A stretch of DNA of 64,000 nucleotides from Eisenbergiella sp963559585 (GTDB taxonomy: Bacteria; Bacillota; Clostridia; Lachnospirales; Lachnospiraceae): assembly GCA_963559585.1 (NCBI GenBank), contig CAUWLJ010000008.1, positions 1 through 64,000 on the forward strand. Direction: 5' to 3'. Both the position numbers and the translations under genes were made by a program. Shown here in pieces: positions 1 to 7,378 of this stretch (the stretch's first letter is position 1; each line of letters starts with the position of its first letter). The notes beneath the pieces were generated by a model. The model was given only the letters and a program-made list of their open reading frames with translations. It made no database searches and was not told the DNA's origin.

Positions 1-86
1 TGCTGCGCAAAAGAGGCCCGCTCACTCCTGAATCACATTCTTACGCCTCAAACGCCTGCCGTTTGAGGCTGCTGTGAACAGTAACC
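1..86. repeat. Family C palindromic repeat, copy 1 (cut by window edge)
   Basis: This stretch closely matches 32372-32457, sharing the segments around gaggcccgctcactcctgaa, the gtttgaggctg hairpin arm and the terminal gtgaacagtaacc. The full copy at 32313-32460 has a second terminal inverted repeat that would lie before base 1 here. It is non-coding intergenic DNA upstream of an antitoxin promoter. Confidence 0.75.
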
Positions 87-124
87 TTGTACCGGCCTTG
101 AAAATATATTTTCAGCGGTTCCCG

Positions 125-153
125 TTGATTTTTTCTCTCGTTCTGCGTATAAT
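125..153 (+). promoter_or_regulatory. SigA-type promoter of the antitoxin gene
   Basis: TTGATT (125-130), a 17-base spacer and TATAAT (148-153) form a near-consensus housekeeping promoter about 52 bases before the antitoxin start. Confidence 0.75.
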
Positions 154-155
154 AG

Positions 156-175
156 AAGTAGGGAAAATCCTACTT
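156..175. promoter_or_regulatory. Probable operator at the toxin-antitoxin promoter
   Basis: AAGTAGG-N6-CCTACTT is a perfect 7-bp inverted repeat that begins three bases after the -10 box, so it covers the likely transcription start. AbrB/MazE-type antitoxins commonly repress their own promoters through such palindromes. That this antitoxin binds here is inference. Confidence 0.55.
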
Positions 176-204
176 TCCATATTTCGGAAAGGTGGTGCAA
201 AGTC

Positions 205-456
205 ATGTTAGCAAATGCGTTTGTGGACAATGCCAAAGTCATGGCAAAAGGGCAAATCACAATCCCGAAGGATGTCCGTGATGTGCTTGGTGTGTCAAAC
301 GGTGATCGGGTCACTTTTATCGTTGAGGGAAACACTGTCCGCATTGTCAATTCCGCTGTGTATGCCATGCAGATGCTTCAGCAGGAAATGGCCGGAGAAG
401 CAGAACGCACCGGCCTGACCTCGGAAGATGATGTTATGGTGCTCGTCAAGGAATGA
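205..456 (+). CDS. AbrB/SpoVT-fold antitoxin (MazE/VapB-like)
   Basis: An 83-residue protein whose residues 12-50 have the swapped-hairpin AbrB pattern (AKGQITIPKDVRDVLGV, then GDRVTFIVEG). This fold is found in antitoxins and transition regulators that bind DNA as dimers. The 30-residue C-terminal tail would be the toxin-binding part. The gene has its own promoter and a palindrome at the start site. It overlaps the following PIN-domain remnant by four bases, the usual translational coupling of an antitoxin-toxin pair. The start ATG follows a GGTGG-type ribosome site. The protein looks intact while its partner is truncated, so it may persist as an orphan antitoxin or simple regulator. Confidence 0.85.
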   Translation: MLANAFVDNAKVMAKGQITIPKDVRDVLGVSNGDRVTFIVEGNTVRIVNSAVYAMQMLQQEMAGEAERTGLTSEDDVMVLVKE

Positions 457-722
457 GGCGGATATTCAACAAGAAATTCCCGAACCGGCTGGCGGCGCTG
501 GACAAATTTCTTTCCGTTGCGCTGCTTACCCTGGAATTGGTTCCCGTTCCGACAGAGGAAGATATGACCGAAACACAAATCAGAGATGTCAATGACCGCC
601 CTATTTTGCGGGCAGCCATTGAAGCGAAAGCCGATGTGCTGCTGACCGGCGATAAGGATTTCTTAGAGTCCGGCGTAAAAAATCCGGCGATTATGACACC
701 GGCAGAGTTTTTGAATACCTGA
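453..722 (+). pseudogene. PIN-domain toxin remnant lacking its N-terminal half
   Basis: The 89-residue frame matches only the back part of a PIN-domain ribonuclease: a conserved acidic DVNDRPILRAAIEAKAD segment, then LLTGDKDFL and a C-terminal PAEFL. PIN toxins are normally about 130-140 residues and begin with a (I/L)DTN(V/I) strand carrying the first catalytic aspartate. That strand and the next acidic helix are missing here. The frame starts inside the antitoxin stop (ATGA), so it can still be translated. Without the first metal ligand it is unlikely to cut RNA. The most economical reading is an in-frame deletion of about 50-70 codons from an antitoxin-PIN operon. Confidence 0.7.
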
Positions 723-729
723 CTGGCAT

Positions 730-776
730 AAAGACAGCGGGCCGGGAGTGGAAAGCTCCCGGACCGCTGTCTTTAC
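730..776. terminator. Strong hairpin after the toxin remnant
   Basis: AAGACAGCGG(g)CCGGGAG, a short loop, then the complementary arm ending CCGCTGTCTT. The stem is long and GC-rich with A/T at its base, so it could end transcription from either side. It also overlaps the stop codon of the minus-strand DnaC-like remnant. Confidence 0.6.
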
Positions 777-1216
777 ATCTGCTGCATCTCGTTTTTGAGC
801 ATACGCTTGATTTTGCCGCTCATGCTTACGGTTTACAATGTCTTTCGCCGCCTGTTTGGCGGCTCCGGCGTTTTCCTCCCGAAAGTTCTTCCAGGCAGAG
901 AGGATCGGGGCGCACCGCTCCAGGATACGGTCATAGATACGGGCGTGGGCCAGGCCGGGCGGGTTCTTGAGTCCGGCCAGCCTCAGGCTGGCGGGTGATA
1001 ATCATGGGCCTGCGGCTGTGGTAGCGGCTGTCAATGACGAAAAACATCTGCTCCATCGCATACTCGGTACGGCGCTCCACACAAAAAAAGATTTGCAAGG
1101 CTCTCTCCACAGTGCCGGTCTGTTGGGGTGTGATGGTGGCGATCATCTGCGCCGTGTAGGGGATATTCTCGTCAAGCTGGAGCCGCCCACCGTGTTTCAG
1201 GGTCGTCCGGCCGATT
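773..1216 (-). pseudogene. Frameshifted DnaC/IstB-like ATP-binding protein fragment from an integrative element
   Basis: Reading the minus strand and allowing shifts gives ERRTEYAMEQMFFVIDSRY, then PMIIT, then (new frame) NLRLAGLKNPPGLAHARIYD and RILERCAPIL with ENAGAAKQAAKDIV, then (another frame) SMSGKIKRMLKNEM. This is the C-terminal half of the DnaC-type helicase loader carried by Firmicutes conjugative elements. At least two single-base shifts break it and the Walker A half is absent. The part before ERRTEY (about 1078-1216, containing IPYTAQMIATITPQQ) does not belong to DnaC. It looks like another gene's fragment joined by deletion, and I do not recognise it. Confidence 0.65.
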
Positions 1217-1226
1217 AAAATATAAA

Positions 1227-1445
1227 CTATAATTCATTGATATTTGCAGTAATCGACATATTACGAATCCGCTTCGCCGGAGCATATACAGCTGCGATTG
1301 CTGCAATCGAAACAAACAAAAGAATAATGCCTAAAGAGGTAATCGGAAACTGCCATACCGCAGATGGAAAATGTCCTGCAATCAGGAAATCATACAGAGC
1401 AGCCTGCTAAGCGGCAATCCAATCGCACAGCCAGCAGCACACCCC
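1227..1445 (-). pseudogene. C-terminal remnant of an FtsX-type ABC transporter permease
   Basis: The minus strand reads GCAIGLPLSRLL, then after a one-base shift LYDFLIAGHFPSAVWQFPIT, a hydrophobic segment, and the terminal AKRIRNMSITANINEL followed by a stop. The Gly/Pro-rich loop, last transmembrane helix and R-I-R-N-M-(S/A)-I-T ending are typical of MacB/FtsX permeases. Only about 70 residues remain. The upstream end coincides with the family B repeat at 1446. Confidence 0.6.
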
Positions 1446-1494
1446 AAAACATGCAAGCATGTTTTGAACCGAACAAACCGATATGGCTGAACTG
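1446..1494 (-). repeat. Family B palindromic repeat, partial copy
   Basis: The reverse complement begins CAGTTCAGCCATATCGG and runs through TTCAAAACATGCTTGCATG. It matches the first two thirds of the 78-bp palindrome at 32005-32082 with a few substitutions and two one-base indels. It abuts the FtsX remnant on one side and an A-rich tandem repeat on the other. Confidence 0.7.
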
Positions 1495-1537
1495 AATAAA
1501 AAAAGAACTGAATAAAAAAAGAACTGAATAAAAAAAT
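1490..1537. repeat. Three tandem A-rich 16-base repeats
   Basis: The unit aactgaataaaaaaag is repeated three times, the last slightly altered, directly after the family B copy. It lies just upstream of the rpsU promoter, where A-rich DNA could act as an UP-like element. That role is inference. Confidence 0.7.
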
Positions 1538-1546
1538 AAAAAAAGG

Positions 1547-1575
1547 TTGACGTCTGTCCCTTTTTGGTATATTAT
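1547..1575 (+). promoter_or_regulatory. SigA-type promoter of rpsU
   Basis: TTGACG (1547-1552), 17 bases, TATTAT (1570-1575), preceded by a long A-rich tract. It lies about 78 bases before the rpsU start. Confidence 0.7.
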
Positions 1576-1652
1576 AATTTGTGCATTGATATGCAATAAA
1601 AACCCAATCAGTCAAGAACTTGAAGGGACTGAAGGGAGGTTAGGTGTGAGCT

Positions 1653-1829
1653 ATGTCGAACATTATCGTAAAAGAAAATGAGACTCTGGACAGCGCTTTA
1701 CGTCGTTTTAAGAGAAGCTGTGCAAAGGCTGGTATTCAGCAGGAGATTCGTAAGAGAGAGCATTACGAGAAGCCCAGCGTTAGACGTAAGAAAAAGTCCG
1801 AAGCGGCTAGGAAACGTAAATATAACTAA
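1653..1829 (+). CDS. rpsU: 30S ribosomal protein S21
   Basis: A 58-residue, very basic protein starting MSNIIVKENETLDSALRR and ending RRKKKSEAARKRKYN. This is the S21 signature of a short acidic N-terminus, then Arg/Lys-rich helices that bind the 16S rRNA near the anti-Shine-Dalgarno. The start ATG at 1653 follows a GGGAGG site and the upstream promoter is strong. The length equals the usual Firmicutes S21 (57-58 residues). It stands alone here, followed after about 85 bases by a membrane protein gene. Confidence 0.95.
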   Translation: MSNIIVKENETLDSALRRFKRSCAKAGIQQEIRKREHYEKPSVRRKKKSEAARKRKYN

Positions 1830-1915
1830 GCAAACGGAAGTCCTTGGTATTCATTTATCAAGGACTTGTGTTTTACCTGAATGGAAATATCAGGAAACGG
1901 GGAGAGAATGGGAAT

Positions 1916-2518
1916 ATGTTGACGGTCGGAATGCAGCTTCTGCACAGTATAGACGTTACGCTCCTGATCGCCGCATTCTGTATTTACAGTATTCTGGGAT
2001 GGTGTGTGGAGTCGGCTTATATGTCGGTCTGCAACAGAAGGCTGACGAACAGGGGCTTTGCCAAAGGGCCTTTCTGCCCGATTTACGGGGTAGGGGCCCT
2101 GGCAGGATATTTTCTGCTGAGTCCTTTTTCAGAGAACAGGCTCCTTCTGTATCTGGCTGGAGCAGTCTTGGCTACCATGTTTGAATACCTGGTGGGAAGG
2201 CTGATGCTGAGGCTTTTCGGAGAGGTATGGTGGGATTATAGAGACAAGCCCTTTAATTATCAGGGAATTATCTGCCTGGAGAGCACCATTGCCTGGGGCT
2301 TTTATGCGGTGATCATCATTGGCTTCCTTCACAGGATCGTGATGAAGTATGCCGGATGGTACACGCACGGCATGGGGCTTTTCATTCTGAGGGTGGTGGT
2401 GGCGGTCTTTCTGGTGGATTTTATCTGGCATCTGCTGGCAGCCCTTCATATTGACATGATGAAGCAGGGAGAGCGCCTGGCCCAGAAGTATCAGGCGTTT
2501 CGTTCCAGGTGGTACTAG
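1916..2518 (+). CDS. CmpB-type multi-spanning membrane protein (PF06541-like)
   Basis: About 200 residues with five to six hydrophobic segments. The conserved ILGWCVES motif lies near residue 25, followed by GPFCPIYGVG and later WWDY(R)..PFNYQG. These are hallmarks of the putative ABC-transporter type IV (CmpB) family, common in Lachnospiraceae and of unknown function. I chose ATG 1916 (MLTVGMQ), preceded by GGGGAGA. An in-frame ATG at 1844 would add 24 unlikely polar residues. The TAG stop (2516-2518) lies inside the left terminus of a family A repeat, so the repeat appears to supply the end of this reading frame. Confidence 0.7.
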   Translation: MLTVGMQLLHSIDVTLLIAAFCIYSILGWCVESAYMSVCNRRLTNRGFAKGPFCPIYGVGALAGYFLLSPFSENRLLLYLAGAVLATMFEYLVGRLMLRLFGEVWWDYRDKPFNYQGIICLESTIAWGFYAVIIIGFLHRIVMKYAGWYTHGMGLFILRVVVAVFLVDFIWHLLAALHIDMMKQGERLAQKYQAFRSRWY

Positions 2519-2710
2519 AGTGTGTTTGAAAATTCATTCCCGCCATCTGCACGCCCCACTTTGCGGTATATTTGCCCCAAATTCGCTTACCGTAGCCCAC
2601 TACGCCGCGCTCATTTGGGGCAAATCTCCCACAAATTGGGACGCACATCTGGCAGAAAGCAATTTTCAAACACGCTCTAGAGTGTGCTTGAATTTTCAAA
2701 CACACTCTGG
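2515..2710. repeat. Family A MITE-like repeat, copy 1 with a satellite half-copy
   Basis: Terminal inverted repeats CTAGAGTGTGTTTGAAAATT (2515-2534) and AATTTTCAAACACGCTCTAG (2661-2680) bound a 166-bp element. Inside are two oppositely oriented ccccaaat arms (around 2575 and 2612) that can fold. A second pair of termini fused back to back follows at 2678-2710. Other copies are at 43216-43327 (inverted, truncated) and 59420-59530 (internally deleted). It has no coding capacity. Frames running through it are artefacts of the palindromes. Confidence 0.8.
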
Positions 2711-2754
2711 AATGAGTGGTATAAGGTACATATGCAAAGGACAAGGAGGAAGAA

Positions 2755-4017
2755 ATGAACTGGAAGAAAAGATTGGCCAGTCTGGCTCTGGCGGCGCTGA
2801 TCGGCGTGGGTACGTTTTTGTCATCGGGCATGGAGGCCGATGCGGCGGGCGTGATTGCCAAGGGGATCGATGTGTCCAAGTATCAGGGGGCTGTAAACTG
2901 GAGCGCAGTGGCAGCCGACGGGTACAGCTTTGCTTTTATCAAGGTGGGCAGCGCAAAGAGCGGGCTTGATCCTTATTTTGCCGCAAACATGGCAGGCGCA
3001 GCTGCGGCCGGGCTGAAAACGGGTGCGTATCTGTATTCTTATGCAACCACGGTGGAGGGCGCTATTACGGAGGCCCAGTTTACGCTGGCCGCGATCGCAC
3101 CCTATACTGTCAATATGCCGGTTGTCTATGATCTGGAGGATAAGATACATAAATCCATGTCTCCTGCGGAGCTTACCGCCATGGTGGTGGCTTTCTGTTC
3201 CGTGATTCAGAGCGCAGGCTACTATCCCATGGTATATTCCGGCAGGAATATGCTGGTGGAAAATATCGGGCCTGTACCCTATGATGTGTGGGTGGCGCAG
3301 TATGGCGACAGCTGCGATTATCCCAACCCTGCGTTCTGGCAGTACACCGCCAGCGGACAGGTGAACGGAATACAGGGAAATGTGGATCTGAACTTCCAGT
3401 TTAAGGATTATTCCAACATTATTATCCCCTATGGCTTTGTGAGCAGAGGCGGAAAAACCTATTTTTATAACAATTACAAGATGCAGTACGGCTGGGTGGA
3501 TTATGAAGGAAAACGTTATTTCATGAACGCGGACGGCAGCCTCTATCTGAACGGATGGCTTACCGACGGAGTGAATACCTTCTACATGGATACCAAGGAC
3601 GGCCATATGCTTCACGATCTGGTGAATATCCAGGGTAAGAATTATTATTTTGACGCAAACGGCTTTATGCAGAGGGGACTGGTGAACATCGGCGGTCTGA
3701 CCTATCTGTTCGGTACGGACGGAAGCATGCAGTACGGCTGGTATACGGATGCCTCCGGCCTGCGCTACTTCAAGGAGGACGGAAGCATGGCAGTAAACCA
3801 GACCATGGTTCTGGATGGAAAGACCTGGCTGTTTGATGCCTCCGGCATTGCCACTGAGGTGGTACAGCCTGACATTGATCTGACGGGTATCGATCCTTCT
3901 ACCTGGGTGCTGGATCCTGCAACAGGGAATATGATCGACACTGCCACAGGGCTTCCGGTTGATCCGGCCATTGCGGCGGCAGTGATCGCGCAGGCGCAGG
4001 CCCAGGCGGCACAGTAA
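2755..4017 (+). CDS. Secreted GH25 lysozyme with cell-wall-binding repeats
   Basis: A 420-residue muramidase predicted to cut the MurNAc-GlcNAc bond of peptidoglycan outside the cell. Residues 1-31 are a signal peptide (cleavage after ADA/A). Residues 36-222 form the GH25 barrel with KGIDVSKYQG (Asp39), VVYDLED (Asp126, Glu128) and NVDLN (Asp211), so all expected acidic residues are present. Residues 230-365 hold five or six aromatic CW-binding repeats of the GWxxxxGxxYYF type, such as GKTYFYNNYKMQYGW. A low-complexity tail (AQAQAQAAQ) ends the protein. The start has an AAGGAGGA site eight bases upstream. A hairpin terminator follows at 4047. It probably acts in wall turnover and stands as a single gene. 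Confidence 0.92.
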   Translation: MNWKKRLASLALAALIGVGTFLSSGMEADAAGVIAKGIDVSKYQGAVNWSAVAADGYSFAFIKVGSAKSGLDPYFAANMAGAAAAGLKTGAYLYSYATTVEGAITEAQFTLAAIAPYTVNMPVVYDLEDKIHKSMSPAELTAMVVAFCSVIQSAGYYPMVYSGRNMLVENIGPVPYDVWVAQYGDSCDYPNPAFWQYTASGQVNGIQGNVDLNFQFKDYSNIIIPYGFVSRGGKTYFYNNYKMQYGWVDYEGKRYFMNADGSLYLNGWLTDGVNTFYMDTKDGHMLHDLVNIQGKNYYFDANGFMQRGLVNIGGLTYLFGTDGSMQYGWYTDASGLRYFKEDGSMAVNQTMVLDGKTWLFDASGIATEVVQPDIDLTGIDPSTWVLDPATGNMIDTATGLPVDPAIAAAVIAQAQAQAAQ

Positions 4018-4046
4018 AATCTGCATTGAGATAGAGACGGGAAAAG

Positions 4047-4100
4047 GAGACGGGCTTAGGAGTATGCTTTATGTGTACTCCGGCCTGTCTCTTTTCTTTT
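4047..4100 (+). terminator. Rho-independent terminator after the GH25 gene
   Basis: GAGACGGGC..GGAGTA, a 9-base loop, TACTCC..GGCCTGTCTC and then ttttctttt. Confidence 0.75.
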
Positions 4101-4150
4101 CCTTTCTTAAACAGGTGAAAACGAGGGAGAGAGCGGCTCCTGCATGAAAG

Positions 4151-4178
4151 GTATATTCCCGCCCTGGGTACATAAAAT
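4151..4178 (+). promoter_or_regulatory. Candidate forespore (SigF/SigG) promoter of the dacF-like gene
   Basis: GTATA (4151-4155), 15 bases, CATAAAAT (4171-4178), 35 bases before the start codon. It resembles the SigF/SigG consensus (G-(T/C)ATA, CATAnnnTA-type -10). A very similar arrangement precedes the other S11 carboxypeptidase at 9719-9747. Confidence 0.45.
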
Positions 4179-4213
4179 GTGATATAGAAACTGCACAGGG
4201 GGGAGTTTCCCTT

Positions 4214-5479
4214 ATGATGGAACGTATCAGCCGGGTTTGGACGGGAGGACGGCGGAGGAGGCTGCTGCCTCTGCTCCTGATTCTTACCCTTGTATTTGCC
4301 CCGCCGGTTTCCGGTTCCGCCCGGGAGAGGGAGTGGATGGCAGCAGAGCTTCTTCTGCCGGAGGAGTCCTCTGATGGGCCGCCTGCCGCTTCGGAGCCGG
4401 TGAACATTTCTTCCCCGTCCGCTATTCTGATGGAGGCCTCCACAGGCAGCGTGATCTACGAACAGAATGCGGACGCGGTCTGTTCCCCGGCCAGTATCAC
4501 CAAGATCATGACGCTCCTTCTGATCTTCGAGGCCCTGGAGGAGGGGAAGATCAGCCTGGAGGATGAGGTGATGACCAGCGCACATGCCCAGTCCATGGGA
4601 GGGAGCCAGGTGTTCCTGGAGGAGGGTGAGCTGCAGACGGTGGATACCATGATCAAGTGTATCGCCGTTGCCAGCGGAAACGATGCGGCGGTAGCCATGG
4701 CGGAGTTTATCGCGGGGAGCGAGGAAGAATTTGTCTCCCGGATGAACGAAAGAGCCGCACAGCTGGGCATGGAGAACACCCGGTTCGAGGACTGCTGCGG
4801 GCTTACCGACTCTGACGGCCACCATACGACGGCCAGAGATGTGGCGGTAATGTCCAGGGAGCTGATCACGAAGCATCCTGATATTTTCAACTATACCACC
4901 ATCTGGATGGAGGACATTACTCACAATACGGCAAGGGGAAGCGCTCCCTTCACCCTGTCCTCCACCAACAAGCTGCTGAAACAGTATCAGTGGACTACCG
5001 GATTGAAAACCGGCTCCACCAGCAAGGCAAAATACTGTCTGTCCGCTACGGCCAGAAAGGATGATATTGAGCTGATTGCGGTGGTGATGACCGCTCCGGA
5101 TTACAAGGTGCGGTTTGCGGATGCGGTTACGCTTTTAAACTATGGCTACAGTGTGAGCGCCGTTTTCCGGGATGAAAATAAGGATGCCCTGCCGGATGCG
5201 AAGGTGGAGGGCGGGACAAAGGAGACGGCAGGCCTGTCCTACGCCGGAGAATTTCGTTATCTGGATACGGAGGGAAATGATCTTGGCAGCATAGAAAAGA
5301 CGCTGAGCCTGCCGGAGGAGGTCAGAGCTCCCATTCAGGCAGGGCAGAAAGCGGGAGAGGCGCTGTACAGCCTGAACGGGAAAACCATAGGAACGGTGGA
5401 TGTGCTGTATACGGAGTCCGTGGAGGCGGCGGTGTATCGGGACTATCTTTTGAAAGTTTTGCTACATTTTCTTTTATAA
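4214..5479 (+). CDS. dacF: D-alanyl-D-alanine carboxypeptidase (S11, DacF-like)
   Basis: A 421-residue penicillin-binding protein that trims the terminal D-Ala from peptidoglycan stem peptides on the outer face of the membrane. Residues 1-36 are a signal peptide with an Arg-rich n-region. The three active-site motifs are all present: SITK (Ser94, Lys97), SGN (154-156) and KTG (265-267). Residues after 320 form the beta-rich C-terminal domain, and the protein ends in a short hydrophobic stretch (LLKVLLHFLL) that could anchor it. The start follows GGGGGGAG. An in-frame second ATG follows at once. The promoter context and the second paralogue at 9779 suggest a sporulation role like Bacillus DacF, but the symbol is by similarity only. 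Confidence 0.88.
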   Translation: MMERISRVWTGGRRRRLLPLLLILTLVFAPPVSGSAREREWMAAELLLPEESSDGPPAASEPVNISSPSAILMEASTGSVIYEQNADAVCSPASITKIMTLLLIFEALEEGKISLEDEVMTSAHAQSMGGSQVFLEEGELQTVDTMIKCIAVASGNDAAVAMAEFIAGSEEEFVSRMNERAAQLGMENTRFEDCCGLTDSDGHHTTARDVAVMSRELITKHPDIFNYTTIWMEDITHNTARGSAPFTLSSTNKLLKQYQWTTGLKTGSTSKAKYCLSATARKDDIELIAVVMTAPDYKVRFADAVTLLNYGYSVSAVFRDENKDALPDAKVEGGTKETAGLSYAGEFRYLDTEGNDLGSIEKTLSLPEEVRAPIQAGQKAGEALYSLNGKTIGTVDVLYTESVEAAVYRDYLLKVLLHFLL

Positions 5480-5500
5480 TTGGAAGTTCTATGGTATACT
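5450..5500 (+). promoter_or_regulatory. Possible promoter(s) for the phosphoesterase-scpAB genes
   Basis: TTGAAA (5450-5455) and TATAAT (5475-5480) have a long 19-base spacer. A second option is the extended -10 TGGTATACT ending at 5500. Both overlap or follow the end of the carboxypeptidase gene. Confidence 0.35.
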
Positions 5501-5626
5501 TTGAAATATCCATCAGCCGTGCCATGCAGAAAGGCAGGGCTCCGGGGGCCGCCCGGCAGCGGTGTGTCCGGCATACAGGCACAACAGGGCTGATGCGGGA
5601 ATTTTATTGAGAAGGGAAGCTGGTCT

Positions 5627-6481
5627 GTGGCCATTATAATATTTGTGGCGGCTGCTGCCGCATTGTGTCTGCTTTTGGTGATGCTCCGGGATTCCAACCG
5701 TTTTGTTACGAAGGAGTACCGTATTGCCTGTCCGGGCCTGAAAAGAAATCATAGGTTCGTTATGCTGTCCGATCTGCACAACAAGCAGTACGGAGCGGGA
5801 AATGAGAGGCTTCTGGCTGCGGTCAGGAAGGCGGAGCCGGAGGGGATTCTGATCGCCGGGGATATGCTCACCTCCCAGTCCACCGGTTATGTGCGGCCCG
5901 CACTGGAGCTGGTGAAGGCGCTGGCAGGAAGCTGGCCGGTCTATTACGGCTATGGCAATCATGAATACCGGATGCAGACGGAGCCGGAGCGCTATGGAAG
6001 TGGATTTGCCGCCTACAGGAAGGAGCTGGAGGAAGCGGGCGTTATCTTTCTGGAAAACGAAAGCGTGCTCCTTCCGGAGGCCGGCATACGGATCTGGGGC
6101 CTGCAGATCGGCCGGGAGTATTATAAGAAGTGCAGAAGGGTTTCCATGGAGGTCTCCGTACTGAACCGACTTCTGGGACGGCCGGAGGAAGGGGTATTCC
6201 ATATCCTTCTGGCCCATAATCCGGAATATTTTCCGGCCTATGCCGGATGGGGAGCGGATCTGGTGCTGTCCGGCCATGTGCACGGCGGCATTATGCGCCT
6301 TCCGCTTCTGGGGGGCGTGCTGTCTCCGTCCCTTCGGTTTTTCCCCAAATATGACGGCGGGCTGTTCCGGGAGGGCGGCAGCAGGATGATTCTTGGCAGG
6401 GGCCTTGGCAGCCACACCATTCCCGTTCGTGTTTTTAATCCGGGAGAGCTGGTGGTGATAGAGCTGTTGGCGGAGCGGTGA
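5627..6481 (+). CDS. Membrane-anchored metallophosphoesterase (YkuE-like)
   Basis: A 284-residue calcineurin-type phosphoesterase. Residues 2-19 are one hydrophobic N-terminal segment, so the enzyme is probably tethered outside the membrane. The metal-binding motifs run in order: LSDLHN (Asp49, His51), AGD (78-79), GNHE (110-113), AHNPE and GHVHGG. YkuE-like members act on cell-surface phosphate esters, but the substrate here is unknown. The start is GTG at 5627, preceded by GAAGGGAAG. No ATG is available before the hydrophobic segment. It ends eight bases before scpA, so the three genes 5627-7933 look like one operon. Confidence 0.82.
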   Translation: MAIIIFVAAAAALCLLLVMLRDSNRFVTKEYRIACPGLKRNHRFVMLSDLHNKQYGAGNERLLAAVRKAEPEGILIAGDMLTSQSTGYVRPALELVKALAGSWPVYYGYGNHEYRMQTEPERYGSGFAAYRKELEEAGVIFLENESVLLPEAGIRIWGLQIGREYYKKCRRVSMEVSVLNRLLGRPEEGVFHILLAHNPEYFPAYAGWGADLVLSGHVHGGIMRLPLLGGVLSPSLRFFPKYDGGLFREGGSRMILGRGLGSHTIPVRVFNPGELVVIELLAER

Positions 6482-6488
6482 GCGGGAT

Positions 6489-7328
6489 ATGGCGATTGAA
6501 GTGAAACTGCAGGTGTTTGAAGGCCCTCTGGATCTTCTCCTGCATCTGATAGAAAAAAATAAGGTTGACATTTACGATATTCCCATTGTGGAGATCACCG
6601 GACAGTATATGGACTACATCAAAAAGATGGATGCTCAGGATATGAACGTAATGAGCGAGTTTCTGGTGATGGCGGCCACGCTCCTGGACATCAAATGCAG
6701 GATGCTCCTCCCCAGGCAGGTCAGTGAGGAGGGTGAGGAGGAGGATCCCAGGCAGGAGCTGGTGCAGAAGCTTCTGGAATACAAGGCCTACAAGTATATG
6801 TCCTATGAGCTGAAGAGCATGGAGGTGGATGCGGGGAGAGCCTTTTACAAGGAAACCACCCTTCCCGAACAGGTGGCCTCCTACCGTCAGCCGGTGGATC
6901 TGGAGGAGCTTCTGAAGGATGTGACCCTCACCCGCCTCCATTCGGTGTTCCGCAGCTGCCTGAAGCGGCAGGAGGACAAGGTGGATCCGGTGCGCAGCAG
7001 CTTCGGACGCATCGAAAAGGACGAGGTCAGCATAGAGAAAAAGGCCAGGTATGTGACGGATTATATCCGAAGCCACAGCCGGCTCAGGTTCACGGAGCTG
7101 CTGGATCGGGCAGGAAGCCGGATGGACGTGATCGTCACCTTCCTGGTGGTGCTGGAGCTGATGAAAACGGGGGCTGTGAGTGTGGAGCAGGAGGAGATCG
7201 AGGGAGAAATCATGATCACAGCCAATGAAACTATGGAGGAGCTGGAGCATCTGCAGCTTACGTCCCTGGACGGAAACGCCCGGGAAGAACAGGCAGACGG
7301 CCAGGAGGAAACGGAGGGATCAGACTGA
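6489..7328 (+). CDS. scpA: Segregation and condensation protein A
   Basis: A 279-residue kleisin subunit of the SMC-ScpAB condensin that organises and segregates the chromosome. The N-terminal VFEGPLDLLLHLIEKNKVDI is the family signature that contacts the SMC neck. The middle is the usual acidic, variable linker. The C-terminal part (residues 180-240, RSRLRFTELL.. and VIVTFLVVLELMK) is the winged helix that binds the SMC head. A Glu-rich tail follows. It overlaps or abuts scpB, the conserved Firmicutes order. Confidence 0.95.
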   Translation: MAIEVKLQVFEGPLDLLLHLIEKNKVDIYDIPIVEITGQYMDYIKKMDAQDMNVMSEFLVMAATLLDIKCRMLLPRQVSEEGEEEDPRQELVQKLLEYKAYKYMSYELKSMEVDAGRAFYKETTLPEQVASYRQPVDLEELLKDVTLTRLHSVFRSCLKRQEDKVDPVRSSFGRIEKDEVSIEKKARYVTDYIRSHSRLRFTELLDRAGSRMDVIVTFLVVLELMKTGAVSVEQEEIEGEIMITANETMEELEHLQLTSLDGNAREEQADGQEETEGSD

Positions 7329-7378
7329 GCAGGAAAAATGCGGAGCGCAGGCGGCAGGAGGCCGTAATCGAGGCGGTA

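Noticed and set aside
795..1218. Plus-strand open frames at 795-998 and 967-1218 as genes
   Set aside because: The minus strand gives clear DnaC-like residues across the same bases. The plus-strand frames have no ribosome sites or family resemblance.
1382..1615. Minus-strand frames rich in Phe at 1382-1615
   Set aside because: They translate the A-rich tandem repeats and the rpsU promoter. Only the short GCAIGLPLSRLL segment belongs to a real gene remnant.
2421..2969. Open frames reading through the family A repeat near 2520-2970
   Set aside because: The repeated CLKI / NFQTHS-like residues come from the terminal inverted repeats being read in both directions. They are not a protein family.
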